Shown here one piece after another: positions 1-10,451 of a DNA stretch of 32,590 nt. Under the pieces are notes generated by a model that saw only the letters and a list, made by a program, of their open reading frames with translations, was not told where the DNA came from and did not search any database. The DNA is taken from assembly GCA_030537465.1 (NCBI GenBank), contig JAUNMP010000034.1:1-32590 (forward strand), in the 5' to 3' direction. Position 1 is the stretch's first letter, and each line of letters starts with the position of its first letter. Made by a program: the position numbers and the translations under genes. The stretch is from a bacterium (lineage in GTDB: Bacteria; Verrucomicrobiota; Kiritimatiellia; RFP12; UBA1067).

Positions 1-218
1 AGATGTTTGGCGACGAGGTTCCGCTCTTCTTCCTGGCGCACATCGACGCGGTGAAATTCCGTCGTCAGGTTCGCCCGGGCGACACGTTGGTGACGGTTGC
101 CGAGAACGCGAAGATTCGCGTTCCGCTGGGCGTCTTCCAGCTGCGTGGCTACGTGGGTGACGAACTCGCCGTCGAAGCCACGGTGAAGTGCATGCTCGGC
201 GCGCCGAAGGCCAAGTAA
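1..218 (+). CDS. fabZ: 3-hydroxyacyl-ACP dehydratase FabZ, C-terminal part
   Basis: The gene is cut by the window start; the ATG at 3 is probably internal because the frame is open to the edge. The visible 71 residues match the C-terminal half of the FabZ hot-dog fold: a strand leading to an HIDAVKFRRQVRPGDTL segment (FabZ has the equivalent of 'FRRPVVPGD'), then alternating strands ending in AVEATVKCML. FabZ dehydrates 3-hydroxyacyl-ACP in cytoplasmic type II fatty-acid synthesis. In some LPS-containing bacteria it is fused to LpxC; that cannot be judged here because the N-terminus is missing. The stop at 216-218 lies 6 bases before recJ, so the two may be cotranscribed. Confidence 0.8.
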   Translation, partial: MFGDEVPLFFLAHIDAVKFRRQVRPGDTLVTVAENAKIRVPLGVFQLRGYVGDELAVEATVKCMLGAPKAK

Positions 219-224
219 TATACA

Positions 225-1943
225 ATGTGTGACGCTCCCCAGTGGAGGGAGCGCGAATACGACGCAGACGTCTGCGGAGCACTCGTGACGTGTGGCTTGT
301 CGCCACTCGTCGCGCGTGTTCTCGCAGCGCGTGGCGTTGCCGCCGAGGGACTTGACGCATTTATCTCCCCGACGCTCGCGCACCTCGTTGCACCGGAAAA
401 ACTGCCTGGCGTCATGGACGCGGTGGCGGTGGTTCTGCCGTTTCTGAAGAACGGTCGCAAGGTTGTCGTCTTCGGCGACTACGATGCCGACGGCGTCTGT
501 GCGTCCGCGATTCTCGTCTCCACGCTTCGCCGTCTGGGGGCTGTCGTCGACGCCTTCATCCCGCGTCGTTTCGGCGAGGGGTATGGCATGACGGCGGCTT
601 CGCTGGAGCGCCTTCTGCGGGAACATCCCGATGTGGCGCTCGTGGTGACGGTGGACAATGGAATCTCGTCGCCGGACGAGGTGGCGTCGCTGAGAGCGCG
701 TGGAATCTCCGTCGTCGTGACCGACCACCATCTCCCCGGCGAGCGGATCCCCGTGGCGGACGCCCTCGTCAATCCACAGGTCGCCTCCTGTGCGGGTTGC
801 GAGGGACTCTGCGGTGCAGGAGTGGCGTTTTTCCTTGCGTCGGCCCTTGCGCAGGCCGCGGTGGCGGAGGGAATCTATTCGGGGCCGAAGTTCGGAGGTC
901 CGCTCCTTGTGCTTGCGGGCCTGGCGACCGTGGCGGATCTGATGCCGATTCAAAATCAGAACCGCGTGATCGTCTCGCAGTCTCTTGCGATATTCAATCG
1001 GTGTGCGCCTCTGGGCATGCGGGAACTGCTCTATCGTGCCGCGAGGAGCGTGAATACGCTTGTTGCACGCGATTATGGCTTTTCACTCGCCCCGCGCATC
1101 AATGCCGCAGGGCGGATGGAGGAGGCGCGCGTCGCCTACGACCTGTTGATGACCGAGGATCGGGAGGATGCGCGCCGACTGGCGATGAAGGTCGATGCGC
1201 TCAACGCAAGCCGCAAGACGGAGGAGCAGCGCATGGACCGCGAGGCGCGGGCGCAGGTTGAGTCCGAGGCTGGCGAGAAGGCCGCGATTGTCGTCCGCGG
1301 AGAGGATTGGCATCCTGGGGTGGCGGGCATCGTCGCATCCCGTCTGCTCGAATCGTATCATGTGCCGGTGGCGGTCGCCGTGGGCGATACGGGCAGCGTA
1401 CGGGCGCCGGAGGGGTACAACGTGCACGATGCGCTGACGTCCTCGGCGGAGCATCTCGTCCGTTTCGGGGGGCATGCGGCCGCGGGCGGATTCACAGTCA
1501 AGGACGCCCCCAAGGCCTTCGAGTCGTTCAAAAAGGCGTTCTCCGACGCCTGTGCGACTCAGAGGGTGGCTGCGCCGGATGCTGCGGCGGTTTCGTTTGA
1601 TGGTTGGCTGGAACCGGCGGACCTCACGCTTGAGCTCCATGAGGCACTGCAGCGCCTGGAACCGTTCGGCGAGGGCAACGAAGAGCCCGTGTTTGGGTTG
1701 CGGGCCGTCCGGTTGAGGGATGTGATGGTGATGGGGGCGGAAGGTCGTCATCTCTCGCTTCGGTTCGTTAACCAGGGGATCCCCCGCGCTGTCTGGTGGG
1801 GACATGGTTCTGATGCCGAGGAACTGCGTGCGCACAGTGCGGTGCCGTATGACGTGCTCTTTACGCTGACGGTGTCCGATTTTGGCGGTGATCTGCCGCA
1901 TCCGGAATTGCGTCTGGTGGCCATGCGTCCATCGAGATCCTGA
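225..1943 (+). CDS. recJ: single-stranded-DNA-specific exonuclease RecJ
   Basis: 572 aa, the usual RecJ length. DHH-family phosphoesterase motifs appear in order: DYDADG at residues 85-90, VDNG at 143-146, TDHH at 166-169 and VADLMP near 236-241, then the NAAGRM segment near 293-298, and the DHHA1 signature GGHAAAGG at 415-422, followed by the C-terminal OB-like region. RecJ degrades 5'-ended single-stranded DNA in recombination and mismatch or base-excision repair in the cytoplasm, using Mn/Mg bound by these Asp/His residues. All catalytic motifs look intact. The ATG at 225 lies just after the fabZ stop without a strong Shine-Dalgarno, consistent with coupling. The gene has the GC-rich codon use of the core region. 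Confidence 0.95.
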   Translation: MCDAPQWREREYDADVCGALVTCGLSPLVARVLAARGVAAEGLDAFISPTLAHLVAPEKLPGVMDAVAVVLPFLKNGRKVVVFGDYDADGVCASAILVSTLRRLGAVVDAFIPRRFGEGYGMTAASLERLLREHPDVALVVTVDNGISSPDEVASLRARGISVVVTDHHLPGERIPVADALVNPQVASCAGCEGLCGAGVAFFLASALAQAAVAEGIYSGPKFGGPLLVLAGLATVADLMPIQNQNRVIVSQSLAIFNRCAPLGMRELLYRAARSVNTLVARDYGFSLAPRINAAGRMEEARVAYDLLMTEDREDARRLAMKVDALNASRKTEEQRMDREARAQVESEAGEKAAIVVRGEDWHPGVAGIVASRLLESYHVPVAVAVGDTGSVRAPEGYNVHDALTSSAEHLVRFGGHAAAGGFTVKDAPKAFESFKKAFSDACATQRVAAPDAAAVSFDGWLEPADLTLELHEALQRLEPFGEGNEEPVFGLRAVRLRDVMVMGAEGRHLSLRFVNQGIPRAVWWGHGSDAEELRAHSAVPYDVLFTLTVSDFGGDLPHPELRLVAMRPSRS

Positions 1944-1992
1944 CCCTCCGACCCCCAATGCTCCTCGATTCTCCCTCGCGTACGCGCGCGCG

Positions 1993-2004
1993 TTATGGTA
2001 TAAT
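1993..2004 (+). promoter_or_regulatory. extended -10 promoter of gyrB
   Basis: TTATGGTATAAT, with the TATAAT hexamer at 1999-2004 and the TGn extension at 1996-1998. No convincing -35 hexamer lies 16-18 bases upstream. The predicted start near 2011 gives a leader of about 24 bases with an AAGGAA ribosome site before the ATG at 2035. Near-identical motifs occur at 11,708, 14,979 and 32,521. Confidence 0.65.
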
Positions 2005-2025
2005 GTGTCGGTAAAATTTTCATAA

Positions 2026-4545
<2,520 letters not shown>

Positions 4546-4555
4546 GGCGCCTCCC

Positions 4556-5875
4556 TTGAAGTGGTTCGTCTACAACTGCCTGTTCGCCGTCGCCTACCTG
4601 GCGATGATGCCGTCGTTCCTGCTGCGCATGAAGCGGCGCGGGGGCTACAAGGCGCGCATGGGGGACCGCTTCGGTCGTTATCCCGAGGGGATTCGAAACG
4701 CCCTGGCATCCCGAGAGACTCGTCCCATCTGGATTCATGCGGTCTCCGTGGGCGAGGTGCAGGTCGCGGGTCAGCTCATGCGGGCGCTGCGCGAACGGGA
4801 CCAGACGGTGCGCTTCGTCTTCTCCACCACGTCCTCGACGGGCTGGAAGACGGCCGAGAACGAGCTTGCCCGCCTTGCGAAGGACGGGCTGGGACGCGCG
4901 GACGACGTCCTCATCTACAACCCGCTCGACTTCAACGGCTGCGTGAGGCGTGCGCTCGACCTTGTGAATCCTCGGGCGGTGATTCTCACCGAGACGGAGA
5001 TCTGGCCCAACTTCATCCGCGCCATTCGGAGGCGGGGCATCCCGCTTTACCTCGTGAACGCCCGCATCTCCGACCACAGCGCGCCGCGCTACAGGGCACT
5101 TCGCTGGTTCTTCGGCGAGGTGTTCCGCAGCTTCACGAAGATCTACGTGCAGAGTGATCTCGACGCGCGGCGCCTCGTCGACGCCGGCGCCAATGCCGAC
5201 GACATGGTGGTCACCGGGTCCTTCAAGTTCGACGTCGCCCACCGCAATCCCGTGAAGGAACAGGAGCTTGCCGCCTGGATCGCCGCAGGGTCGGCGCCGA
5301 TTCTCCTCGGTGGCAGCACGTGGCCGGGCGAGGATGAGGTGCTGCTGCGCATCTATTCGCAACTCGTGAAGAAGCATCCCGAAGTCCGGCTGGTGATCGC
5401 GCCACGTCACTTCGAGAAGGCCGATGCCGTCGAGGCGAACATCAGGGCGGCGGGTTTCGGCTGCATTCGTCGTTCTCGAGGGGAAAGCCCCCAACCCCCT
5501 CAACCCTCTCTACCCGTCTTCCTCTGCGACACGACGGGCGAGATGATGGGTCTCTTTGGCATCTCGACGGTTGCCTTCGTCGGCAAGAGCCTCTGCGCCC
5601 ATGGAAGCCAGAACATGATCGAACCGTGCCTCTGCGGCAAGCCGACGGTGGTGGGTCCGTACACCGAGAACTTCCGTCCCGTCATGAGCGATCTGCTGGC
5701 CGCGGACGCGATTGTCCAGGTGCCGAACGAGGCGGCGCTCAAGGCCGAGATTTTCCGTTTCTTCGACGATCCCGCCGCGCGTGCGGCGCAGGGTGAACGG
5801 GCCACTGCCGCTGTTGAGCGCAGGTGTGGAGTGGTTGGACGCTGTGCGGACGAACTGCTGGAGGCCCTACGGTGA
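4556..5875 (+). CDS. waaA: 3-deoxy-D-manno-octulosonic acid (Kdo) transferase
   Basis: 439 aa GT30-family glycosyltransferase that adds Kdo from CMP-Kdo to lipid A precursor at the inner membrane. The N-terminal hydrophobic anchor (VYNCLFAVAYLAMMPSFLL) is followed by YKARMGDRFG, the TETEIWPNF motif, a GGSTWPGEDE segment, PRHFEKAD, and the donor-site region GKSLCAHGSQNMIEPCLCGKP. The start is TTG at 4556: it keeps the anchor and is preceded at 8 bases by GAGG (4544-4547), which overlaps the gyrB stop. A short Pro-rich segment (ESPQPPQPS, nt 5485-5515) from a run of C tracts replaces a less regular stretch in homologues. The stop overlaps the next start (GTGA). It implies an LPS-type outer membrane. 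Confidence 0.92.
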   Translation: MKWFVYNCLFAVAYLAMMPSFLLRMKRRGGYKARMGDRFGRYPEGIRNALASRETRPIWIHAVSVGEVQVAGQLMRALRERDQTVRFVFSTTSSTGWKTAENELARLAKDGLGRADDVLIYNPLDFNGCVRRALDLVNPRAVILTETEIWPNFIRAIRRRGIPLYLVNARISDHSAPRYRALRWFFGEVFRSFTKIYVQSDLDARRLVDAGANADDMVVTGSFKFDVAHRNPVKEQELAAWIAAGSAPILLGGSTWPGEDEVLLRIYSQLVKKHPEVRLVIAPRHFEKADAVEANIRAAGFGCIRRSRGESPQPPQPSLPVFLCDTTGEMMGLFGISTVAFVGKSLCAHGSQNMIEPCLCGKPTVVGPYTENFRPVMSDLLAADAIVQVPNEAALKAEIFRFFDDPAARAAQGERATAAVERRCGVVGRCADELLEALR

Positions 5876-7719
5876 ACTGGAACATCTTCGAGTACGCGGG
5901 GCATACGGCCTGGGCGTGGACCTCGCTGCTGATTTCGCTTGTCGTGCTGTTGTCCGTTCTCGCCGCGAGCGGATTCCTGCTCTGGAGGCGGAAGTGGATC
6001 TGGGGAGCCTTCCCCCTGCCCCTGCTGGTGGCGTGGGGTGTCTGCTGGGGAATCCTCGGCCCGAAGCTCGACCATGCGTGGCTCTATCTTCAGGAGAACG
6101 CGCGCCGATCGCACACGACCTACATGGGGTTGACGCTGGCGACGGCCTTTCTGCCGCCGAGCGGGAACGAGGGACGCGGCGCCTTTGTGCACATCGCGAC
6201 GCGTGACTCGGGGTTTGCCAAGGGCAAGCCCGTTTCCGTGAAGCGCGAGGGCGGTCATGTCTGGGCGACCTACGAGGACGAGGACTACCCGGGGGGCGTC
6301 ACGACGTTCGATGGACGGCCGGTGGATACGGGCTACCGTTTCCGCAGCACACGTTTGCTCGTGTCGCTCATTCCGCTCTTCGAGATGCCGATGGCAAAGA
6401 CCGCGCGAGTCGAGGGCGAGGAGGCCTGGCTCTACTCGAAACCCCTGGAGGATGCCGGACTGGCGATCCGAAAGGACGGCAAGGTGGACATCGTGCTTGT
6501 GGCGCCGGAGCCGGACTGGTTGACGTGTTCGGATACGCCCACGGTCTCGGACTGGGAGCGCATCTCTTCCAGACTCTCGCGGGACGGCGTGGCGGCCCTG
6601 CATCTTGATGCACGTCTTCTCTCGCGTTCGCGTCTGAAGCGGATCCTCGCCGATTTCCGATCGGTCTTCAGGCATTATCGCCTCTGGTGCACGGGACGCT
6701 ATGACTATGTGCTGACATCAGGCGGGAATGTTCTTGCGGACGATTCGCTGGAACTGTTTTCGAACGACAAGACCTCGTCCGCATTTGTCGCGGCGGACGC
6801 CATCACACCCGGCGAGGTGTTCGCCTGCTACATGGGCACCGACTTCGAGATCGAGCCAGGGCTTCTGGAAATTCCCGCGTTCGGCCATGTCCGGGCGACC
6901 TGGTCGGCTCCCCGCCTTGGATTCGTGCCTGAATTCACCAATCATCTCGCCGAAGTGCGCGCCGCGACGCTGACGCCCTACGAGGTTCCGTTCCCCGACT
7001 GGTTCGTTCGTGGGACAGTCGACAAGGGAATCTACTCCGCCCTGACAAACGGCGTGATGAAGTCACAGGTGGCGCGGCGCGAGATTCTCCTGGGATTCGA
7101 TGCCGCCGACCGCGGCGCATCGACGAACGCCGTCGAGCATTGGGCGGCAGCGGCGGCGATCAATCCCCGCGACCCGCTGCTGCGTGGACTGGCTGATTCA
7201 ATGGACATCGAGGGACGCAGATTCCTCCGCATCGGCAACGTCAACGCGGCGATTCGCTGTTACGAGAACCGTTTGCTGATCCGTCCGCAGGATGTCGCCG
7301 CCGTGCACAATTTCGGCGTCTGCCTGAAGAAGAGCGGGCACCTCGACATAGCCGCGAGCGTGTTCGCGAAGGCCGTGACGATGGATCCTCGTACGGATGA
7401 GCATCGACTTGAGCTCGTCGAGTGCTGTGCCGCGAGCCATCGTGAGGACATGGCCTGCCGACAGTTGGACGTGCTGATGAAGCGCCACCCCACGGACCCC
7501 GCGCTCAAGATGCGCGCGGCCAAGCTGCTCTGCCTGAAGGCGAACAAGGCCCGTGACAACGAGCGTGCGGTTTCGTTGGCGGAGGAGGCCGTGCGTCTGA
7601 CCGGATGGAAGGACCGTGCCTATGTGCACGCGCTCGCCGACGTGTACATTGAAGTTGGTCGTACGCTCATGGGCGTTGGACTCAAGAAGAAAATGAGGGA
7701 AATGAGGTTTGACAAATGA
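5872..7719 (+). CDS. membrane protein with C-terminal TPR repeats, unknown function
   Basis: 615 aa from GTG at 5872, chosen because it overlaps the waaA stop by four bases and has GGAGG at 5860-5864; an upstream in-frame start at 5824 would lie inside waaA. Two transmembrane helices at about residues 14-37 and 44-62 are followed by a large extracytoplasmic or periplasmic region of about 350 residues that I do not recognise. From about residue 420 come helical repeats with TPR-like spacing, including an A-A-x-H-N-F-G-V-C-L-K segment. TPR arrays mediate protein-protein contacts; no catalytic motif is seen. Coupling to waaA upstream and a lipoprotein downstream suggests an envelope role. Confidence 0.75.
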   Translation: MNWNIFEYAGHTAWAWTSLLISLVVLLSVLAASGFLLWRRKWIWGAFPLPLLVAWGVCWGILGPKLDHAWLYLQENARRSHTTYMGLTLATAFLPPSGNEGRGAFVHIATRDSGFAKGKPVSVKREGGHVWATYEDEDYPGGVTTFDGRPVDTGYRFRSTRLLVSLIPLFEMPMAKTARVEGEEAWLYSKPLEDAGLAIRKDGKVDIVLVAPEPDWLTCSDTPTVSDWERISSRLSRDGVAALHLDARLLSRSRLKRILADFRSVFRHYRLWCTGRYDYVLTSGGNVLADDSLELFSNDKTSSAFVAADAITPGEVFACYMGTDFEIEPGLLEIPAFGHVRATWSAPRLGFVPEFTNHLAEVRAATLTPYEVPFPDWFVRGTVDKGIYSALTNGVMKSQVARREILLGFDAADRGASTNAVEHWAAAAAINPRDPLLRGLADSMDIEGRRFLRIGNVNAAIRCYENRLLIRPQDVAAVHNFGVCLKKSGHLDIAASVFAKAVTMDPRTDEHRLELVECCAASHREDMACRQLDVLMKRHPTDPALKMRAAKLLCLKANKARDNERAVSLAEEAVRLTGWKDRAYVHALADVYIEVGRTLMGVGLKKKMREMRFDK

Positions 7720-8417
7720 AGATCTCCGACTATGCCCTGCTCGTCCCCGTGCTCCTGCTCGCTGGTTGCTTCACATTGAAGCAGACGGAGATGCCGCAGG
7801 TCCAGACGTCCCGTGCCCCCGAGGGACGTGATGTGAAGGTCGCCGCGGCCGGTTTCGCCGCGACGATCACGGAATACATCCCCGTGTACGGACACCAGAC
7901 GGTCTATGTGGACCATGGGCCGTACTACGGACGCCACGGCCGGCGCTACTGGGGTGGCGGACACTACGAAACGATGACCTCCGAGACTTTGATTCCCCAG
8001 GCCCGTGCGAGCGAGGCGTTCATCCAGCGGGCGCAGACTCTGCTGGAGGATGCCGGCTACCTTGTGCGCGCTCCCCAGCCGGACTACACGGTGGAGGTGA
8101 CGTTTGGAGGGCCGTTCATCCGTGATGACGAGCGTGCGCTCGAATTCGCCTGGATGCTCTGTTCCGTGCTTTCCGCCGAATACGCGACACAGACCTGGAC
8201 GGCGAAGCTCCGCGTCTACGACGCAAAGTCTGGCCGCGTGCTCCTCACGAAGGACTATTCGCAGAAGTACGAGGACTGCGTCTGGTCGCCGCTTTTCTTC
8301 ATCGGCCTCGCAGGCTGCACGGAGAACACCTACAACTTCATGCAGAGCTGGTGCCTCACGGCGTTGACCGACCGTACGGTCGCCGACGCGACGGCCTTTC
8401 TGGCGCAGGTGAAGTGA
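7716..8417 (+). CDS. outer-membrane-type lipoprotein, unknown function
   Basis: 233 aa. The N-terminus has a short charged start, a hydrophobic stretch and a lipobox LLAGC with the cysteine at residue 18, so it should be lipidated and exported. The next residue is Phe rather than Asp, so no inner-membrane retention signal is obvious. A Gly/Tyr/His-rich stretch (YGRHGRRYWGGGHYE, nt 7926-7970) is followed by a globular region with several strands; it may be DUF4136-like, but I cannot assert that. The ATG at 7716 overlaps the preceding stop (ATGA), with GAGG at 7704-7707. The overlap chain waaA, TPR membrane protein, lipoprotein indicates one envelope operon. Confidence 0.75.
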   Translation: MKISDYALLVPVLLLAGCFTLKQTEMPQVQTSRAPEGRDVKVAAAGFAATITEYIPVYGHQTVYVDHGPYYGRHGRRYWGGGHYETMTSETLIPQARASEAFIQRAQTLLEDAGYLVRAPQPDYTVEVTFGGPFIRDDERALEFAWMLCSVLSAEYATQTWTAKLRVYDAKSGRVLLTKDYSQKYEDCVWSPLFFIGLAGCTENTYNFMQSWCLTALTDRTVADATAFLAQVK

Positions 8418-8423
8418 AGGGGA

Positions 8424-8486
8424 GATTGTGTGATTGCGGAATTGTGGAATTTTTTGATTGTGTGATTGTTTGATTATGGAATTGGA
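8424..8486 (+). repeat. short AT-rich direct repeat, 32-bp period
   Basis: GATTGTGTGATTG occurs identically at 8424-8436 and 8456-8468, each followed by GGAATTG-type sequence (8438-8451 and 8477-8485). The block fills the gap between the lipoprotein gene and ettA and contrasts with the GC-rich flanks. No hairpin with a T-run is seen. Confidence 0.6.
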
Positions 8487-8505
8487 AGAGTAGTAAAGGA
8501 TTGAC

Positions 8506-10116
8506 ATGGCAGGTGAATATCAGTTTTCGTTGATCGACGTGACGAAGCAGCAGGGCACGAAGACGATTCTCAAGGACGTGTGCCTGAGTTTCTTCTACGG
8601 AGCGCACATCGGCGTGATCGGTGGCAACGGTGCGGGCAAAAGCTCTCTCCTCAAGATTCTTGCGGGCATCGACACCGACATCCTCGGCACCTGTCAGGTG
8701 GCGAAGGGCACGAAGGTCGGCTATCTGCCGCAGGAGCCTGAACTTGACGATTCCAAGACGGTCGGCGAGATCGTCGAGGAGGGCGTTGCCGAGGCGAAGG
8801 CGATGGTGGAACGCTACGAGGACCTCTGCTGCGAGCTCGACGATCCCGAGAAGGCCAAGGAGATGGAGCGTCTGCAGGAGATCATCGACGCGAAGGATCT
8901 CTGGAACGTCGACCACAAGGTCGAGATGGCGATGGCCGACATGGGCTGCCCGCCCGCCGACCAGCCCGTGAAGGTGCTCTCCGGCGGCGAGCGCCGCCGC
9001 GTGGCGATCGCCCGTCTGCTTCTGCAGGAACCGGACGTGCTGCTGCTCGACGAACCGACGAACCATCTCGACGCCGAGACGACGTTCCGTCTCGAGGCCT
9101 ATCTCAAGGACTTCAAGGGCACGCTCATCGTCGTCACGCACGACCGCTACTTCCTGAGCGACGTGACGGACTGGATCCTCGAGCTCGACCACGGCATCTG
9201 CTACCCCTACAAGGGGAACTACGAGGAGTGGCTCAAGCAGAAGGAGGCGATGCTCGCCCGCGAGGCGAAGGCCGAGAAGAGCCGCCAGAAGCTCATCGAG
9301 AACGAGCTCAAGTGGATTCAGACGAACCCGAGCGGACGCCACTCCAAGAGCCAGGCCCGCGTGAAGCGCTACGAGGAGCTGCAGAGCCAGCAGGTGAACA
9401 CCCGCGAGGACGATCTCGTGATCCACATCCCGCCGGGGCCGCGGTTGGGCAACCTCGTTGTCCGCGCCGAACACGTCAAGATGGCCTTCGGCGACCGCGT
9501 GCTCTACCCGGACCTCAACTTCGATCTGCCGCGCGGTGGCATCGTCGGTGTCATCGGCGCGAACGGCGCCGGCAAGACGACGCTCTTCAAACTCATTACC
9601 GGTGAGCTCAAGCCCGTCGAGGGCACGCTCACGGTCGGCGAGACGGTGAAGCTCAGCTACGTGGACCAGACCCGCAGCGAGCTGCAGGCGGACCAGACGG
9701 TGTACGAGGCTATTACGGGCGGCGGCGAGTTCGTGCGTCTCGCGGGCGAGACGATGATGAACGGCCGCGCCTACTGCAGCCGCTTCAACTTCCGCGGCGG
9801 CGAGCAGCAGAAGAAGGTGGGCGTGCTCTCCGGCGGAGAACGCAACCGCGTGCACCTCGCGAAGCTGCTCACGTCCGGCGGCAACCTGCTGCTGCTCGAC
9901 GAACCGACAAACGACCTCGACGTCGCGACGCTCCGTTCGCTCGAGGAGGGCCTCGAGGAGTTCGGTGGATGCGTGATGGTGGTGAGCCACGACCGCTGGT
10001 TCCTCGACCGCATCGCGACGCACATCCTCGCGTTCGAGCCGGGCGGCAAGACGACCTGGTTCGAGGGAAGTTATTCGGATTATCATGAGATGCAGGAACG
10101 TCGACGTGGCAAATAA
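8506..10116 (+). CDS. ettA: ABC-F translation factor, EttA type
   Basis: 536 aa soluble protein with two ABC ATPase domains and no membrane segments. Domain 1 has Walker A GGNGAGKSS, signature LSGGERRR and Walker B LLLLDEPTNHLDAET; domain 2 has GANGAGKTT, LSGGERNR and LLLLDEPTNDLD. The P-site tRNA interaction linker between them contains the conserved KWIQTNPSGRHSKSQARVKRYEEL stretch (split: KWIQTNPSGR, then SKSQARVKRY). EttA gates the first steps of translation elongation according to energy state at the ribosomal E site. The arm region in domain 1 (about residues 90-135) is present but looks short compared with Escherichia coli EttA. The start is ATG at 8506 with AAAGGA 5 bases upstream. 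Confidence 0.93.
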   Translation: MAGEYQFSLIDVTKQQGTKTILKDVCLSFFYGAHIGVIGGNGAGKSSLLKILAGIDTDILGTCQVAKGTKVGYLPQEPELDDSKTVGEIVEEGVAEAKAMVERYEDLCCELDDPEKAKEMERLQEIIDAKDLWNVDHKVEMAMADMGCPPADQPVKVLSGGERRRVAIARLLLQEPDVLLLDEPTNHLDAETTFRLEAYLKDFKGTLIVVTHDRYFLSDVTDWILELDHGICYPYKGNYEEWLKQKEAMLAREAKAEKSRQKLIENELKWIQTNPSGRHSKSQARVKRYEELQSQQVNTREDDLVIHIPPGPRLGNLVVRAEHVKMAFGDRVLYPDLNFDLPRGGIVGVIGANGAGKTTLFKLITGELKPVEGTLTVGETVKLSYVDQTRSELQADQTVYEAITGGGEFVRLAGETMMNGRAYCSRFNFRGGEQQKKVGVLSGGERNRVHLAKLLTSGGNLLLLDEPTNDLDVATLRSLEEGLEEFGGCVMVVSHDRWFLDRIATHILAFEPGGKTTWFEGSYSDYHEMQERRRGK

Positions 10117-10127
10117 AAGGAGGGGCC

Positions 10128-10436
10128 ATGAAGGAATGCGTGAAAAAATGGTTGAGCGAGCAGGTCGGCGACGACGAGTTCCTGCTCCAGACGCTCTATG
10201 ACGACTACCGGGGAACGCTTGCGAAGCAGCTCGCGCAGGCGCGTTCCGACATGGCCGCCAGCGATTTTGCGGCTCTGGACCGTACGGCCCATGCAATGAA
10301 GGGCGCCACGCTGACCGTCGGTGACGAGGAGATGCTGCAGGCCGTGCTCGCGCTGCGGGATGCCGCCAAGGCGAGCGATCTCGCGGGGGCGATCTCCGCG
10401 TCGGTGCTGCTGGAAACTTTGATCGACCTGCTTTGA
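10128..10436 (+). CDS. stand-alone HPt (histidine phosphotransfer) domain protein
   Basis: 102 aa all-helical protein. The motif HAMKGA at residues 55-60 gives the phospho-accepting His55 with the conserved Lys58 and Gly59, and length and helix pattern fit a single HPt domain. Such proteins shuttle phosphate between hybrid histidine kinases and response regulators in the cytoplasm. No kinase or receiver is encoded in the window, so the partners are elsewhere. A strong AGGAGG-type ribosome site (about 10,118-10,123) precedes the ATG. It sits 11 bases after ettA and 15 bases before rlmI. Confidence 0.8.
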   Translation: MKECVKKWLSEQVGDDEFLLQTLYDDYRGTLAKQLAQARSDMAASDFAALDRTAHAMKGATLTVGDEEMLQAVLALRDAAKASDLAGAISASVLLETLIDLL

Positions 10437-10451
10437 TCGGGAAGGGACGTC

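Noticed and set aside
8356..10296. Minus-strand open frame (646 codons) opposite ettA
   Set aside because: Antisense shadow of a clear ABC-F gene, with biased composition and no recognisable domain.
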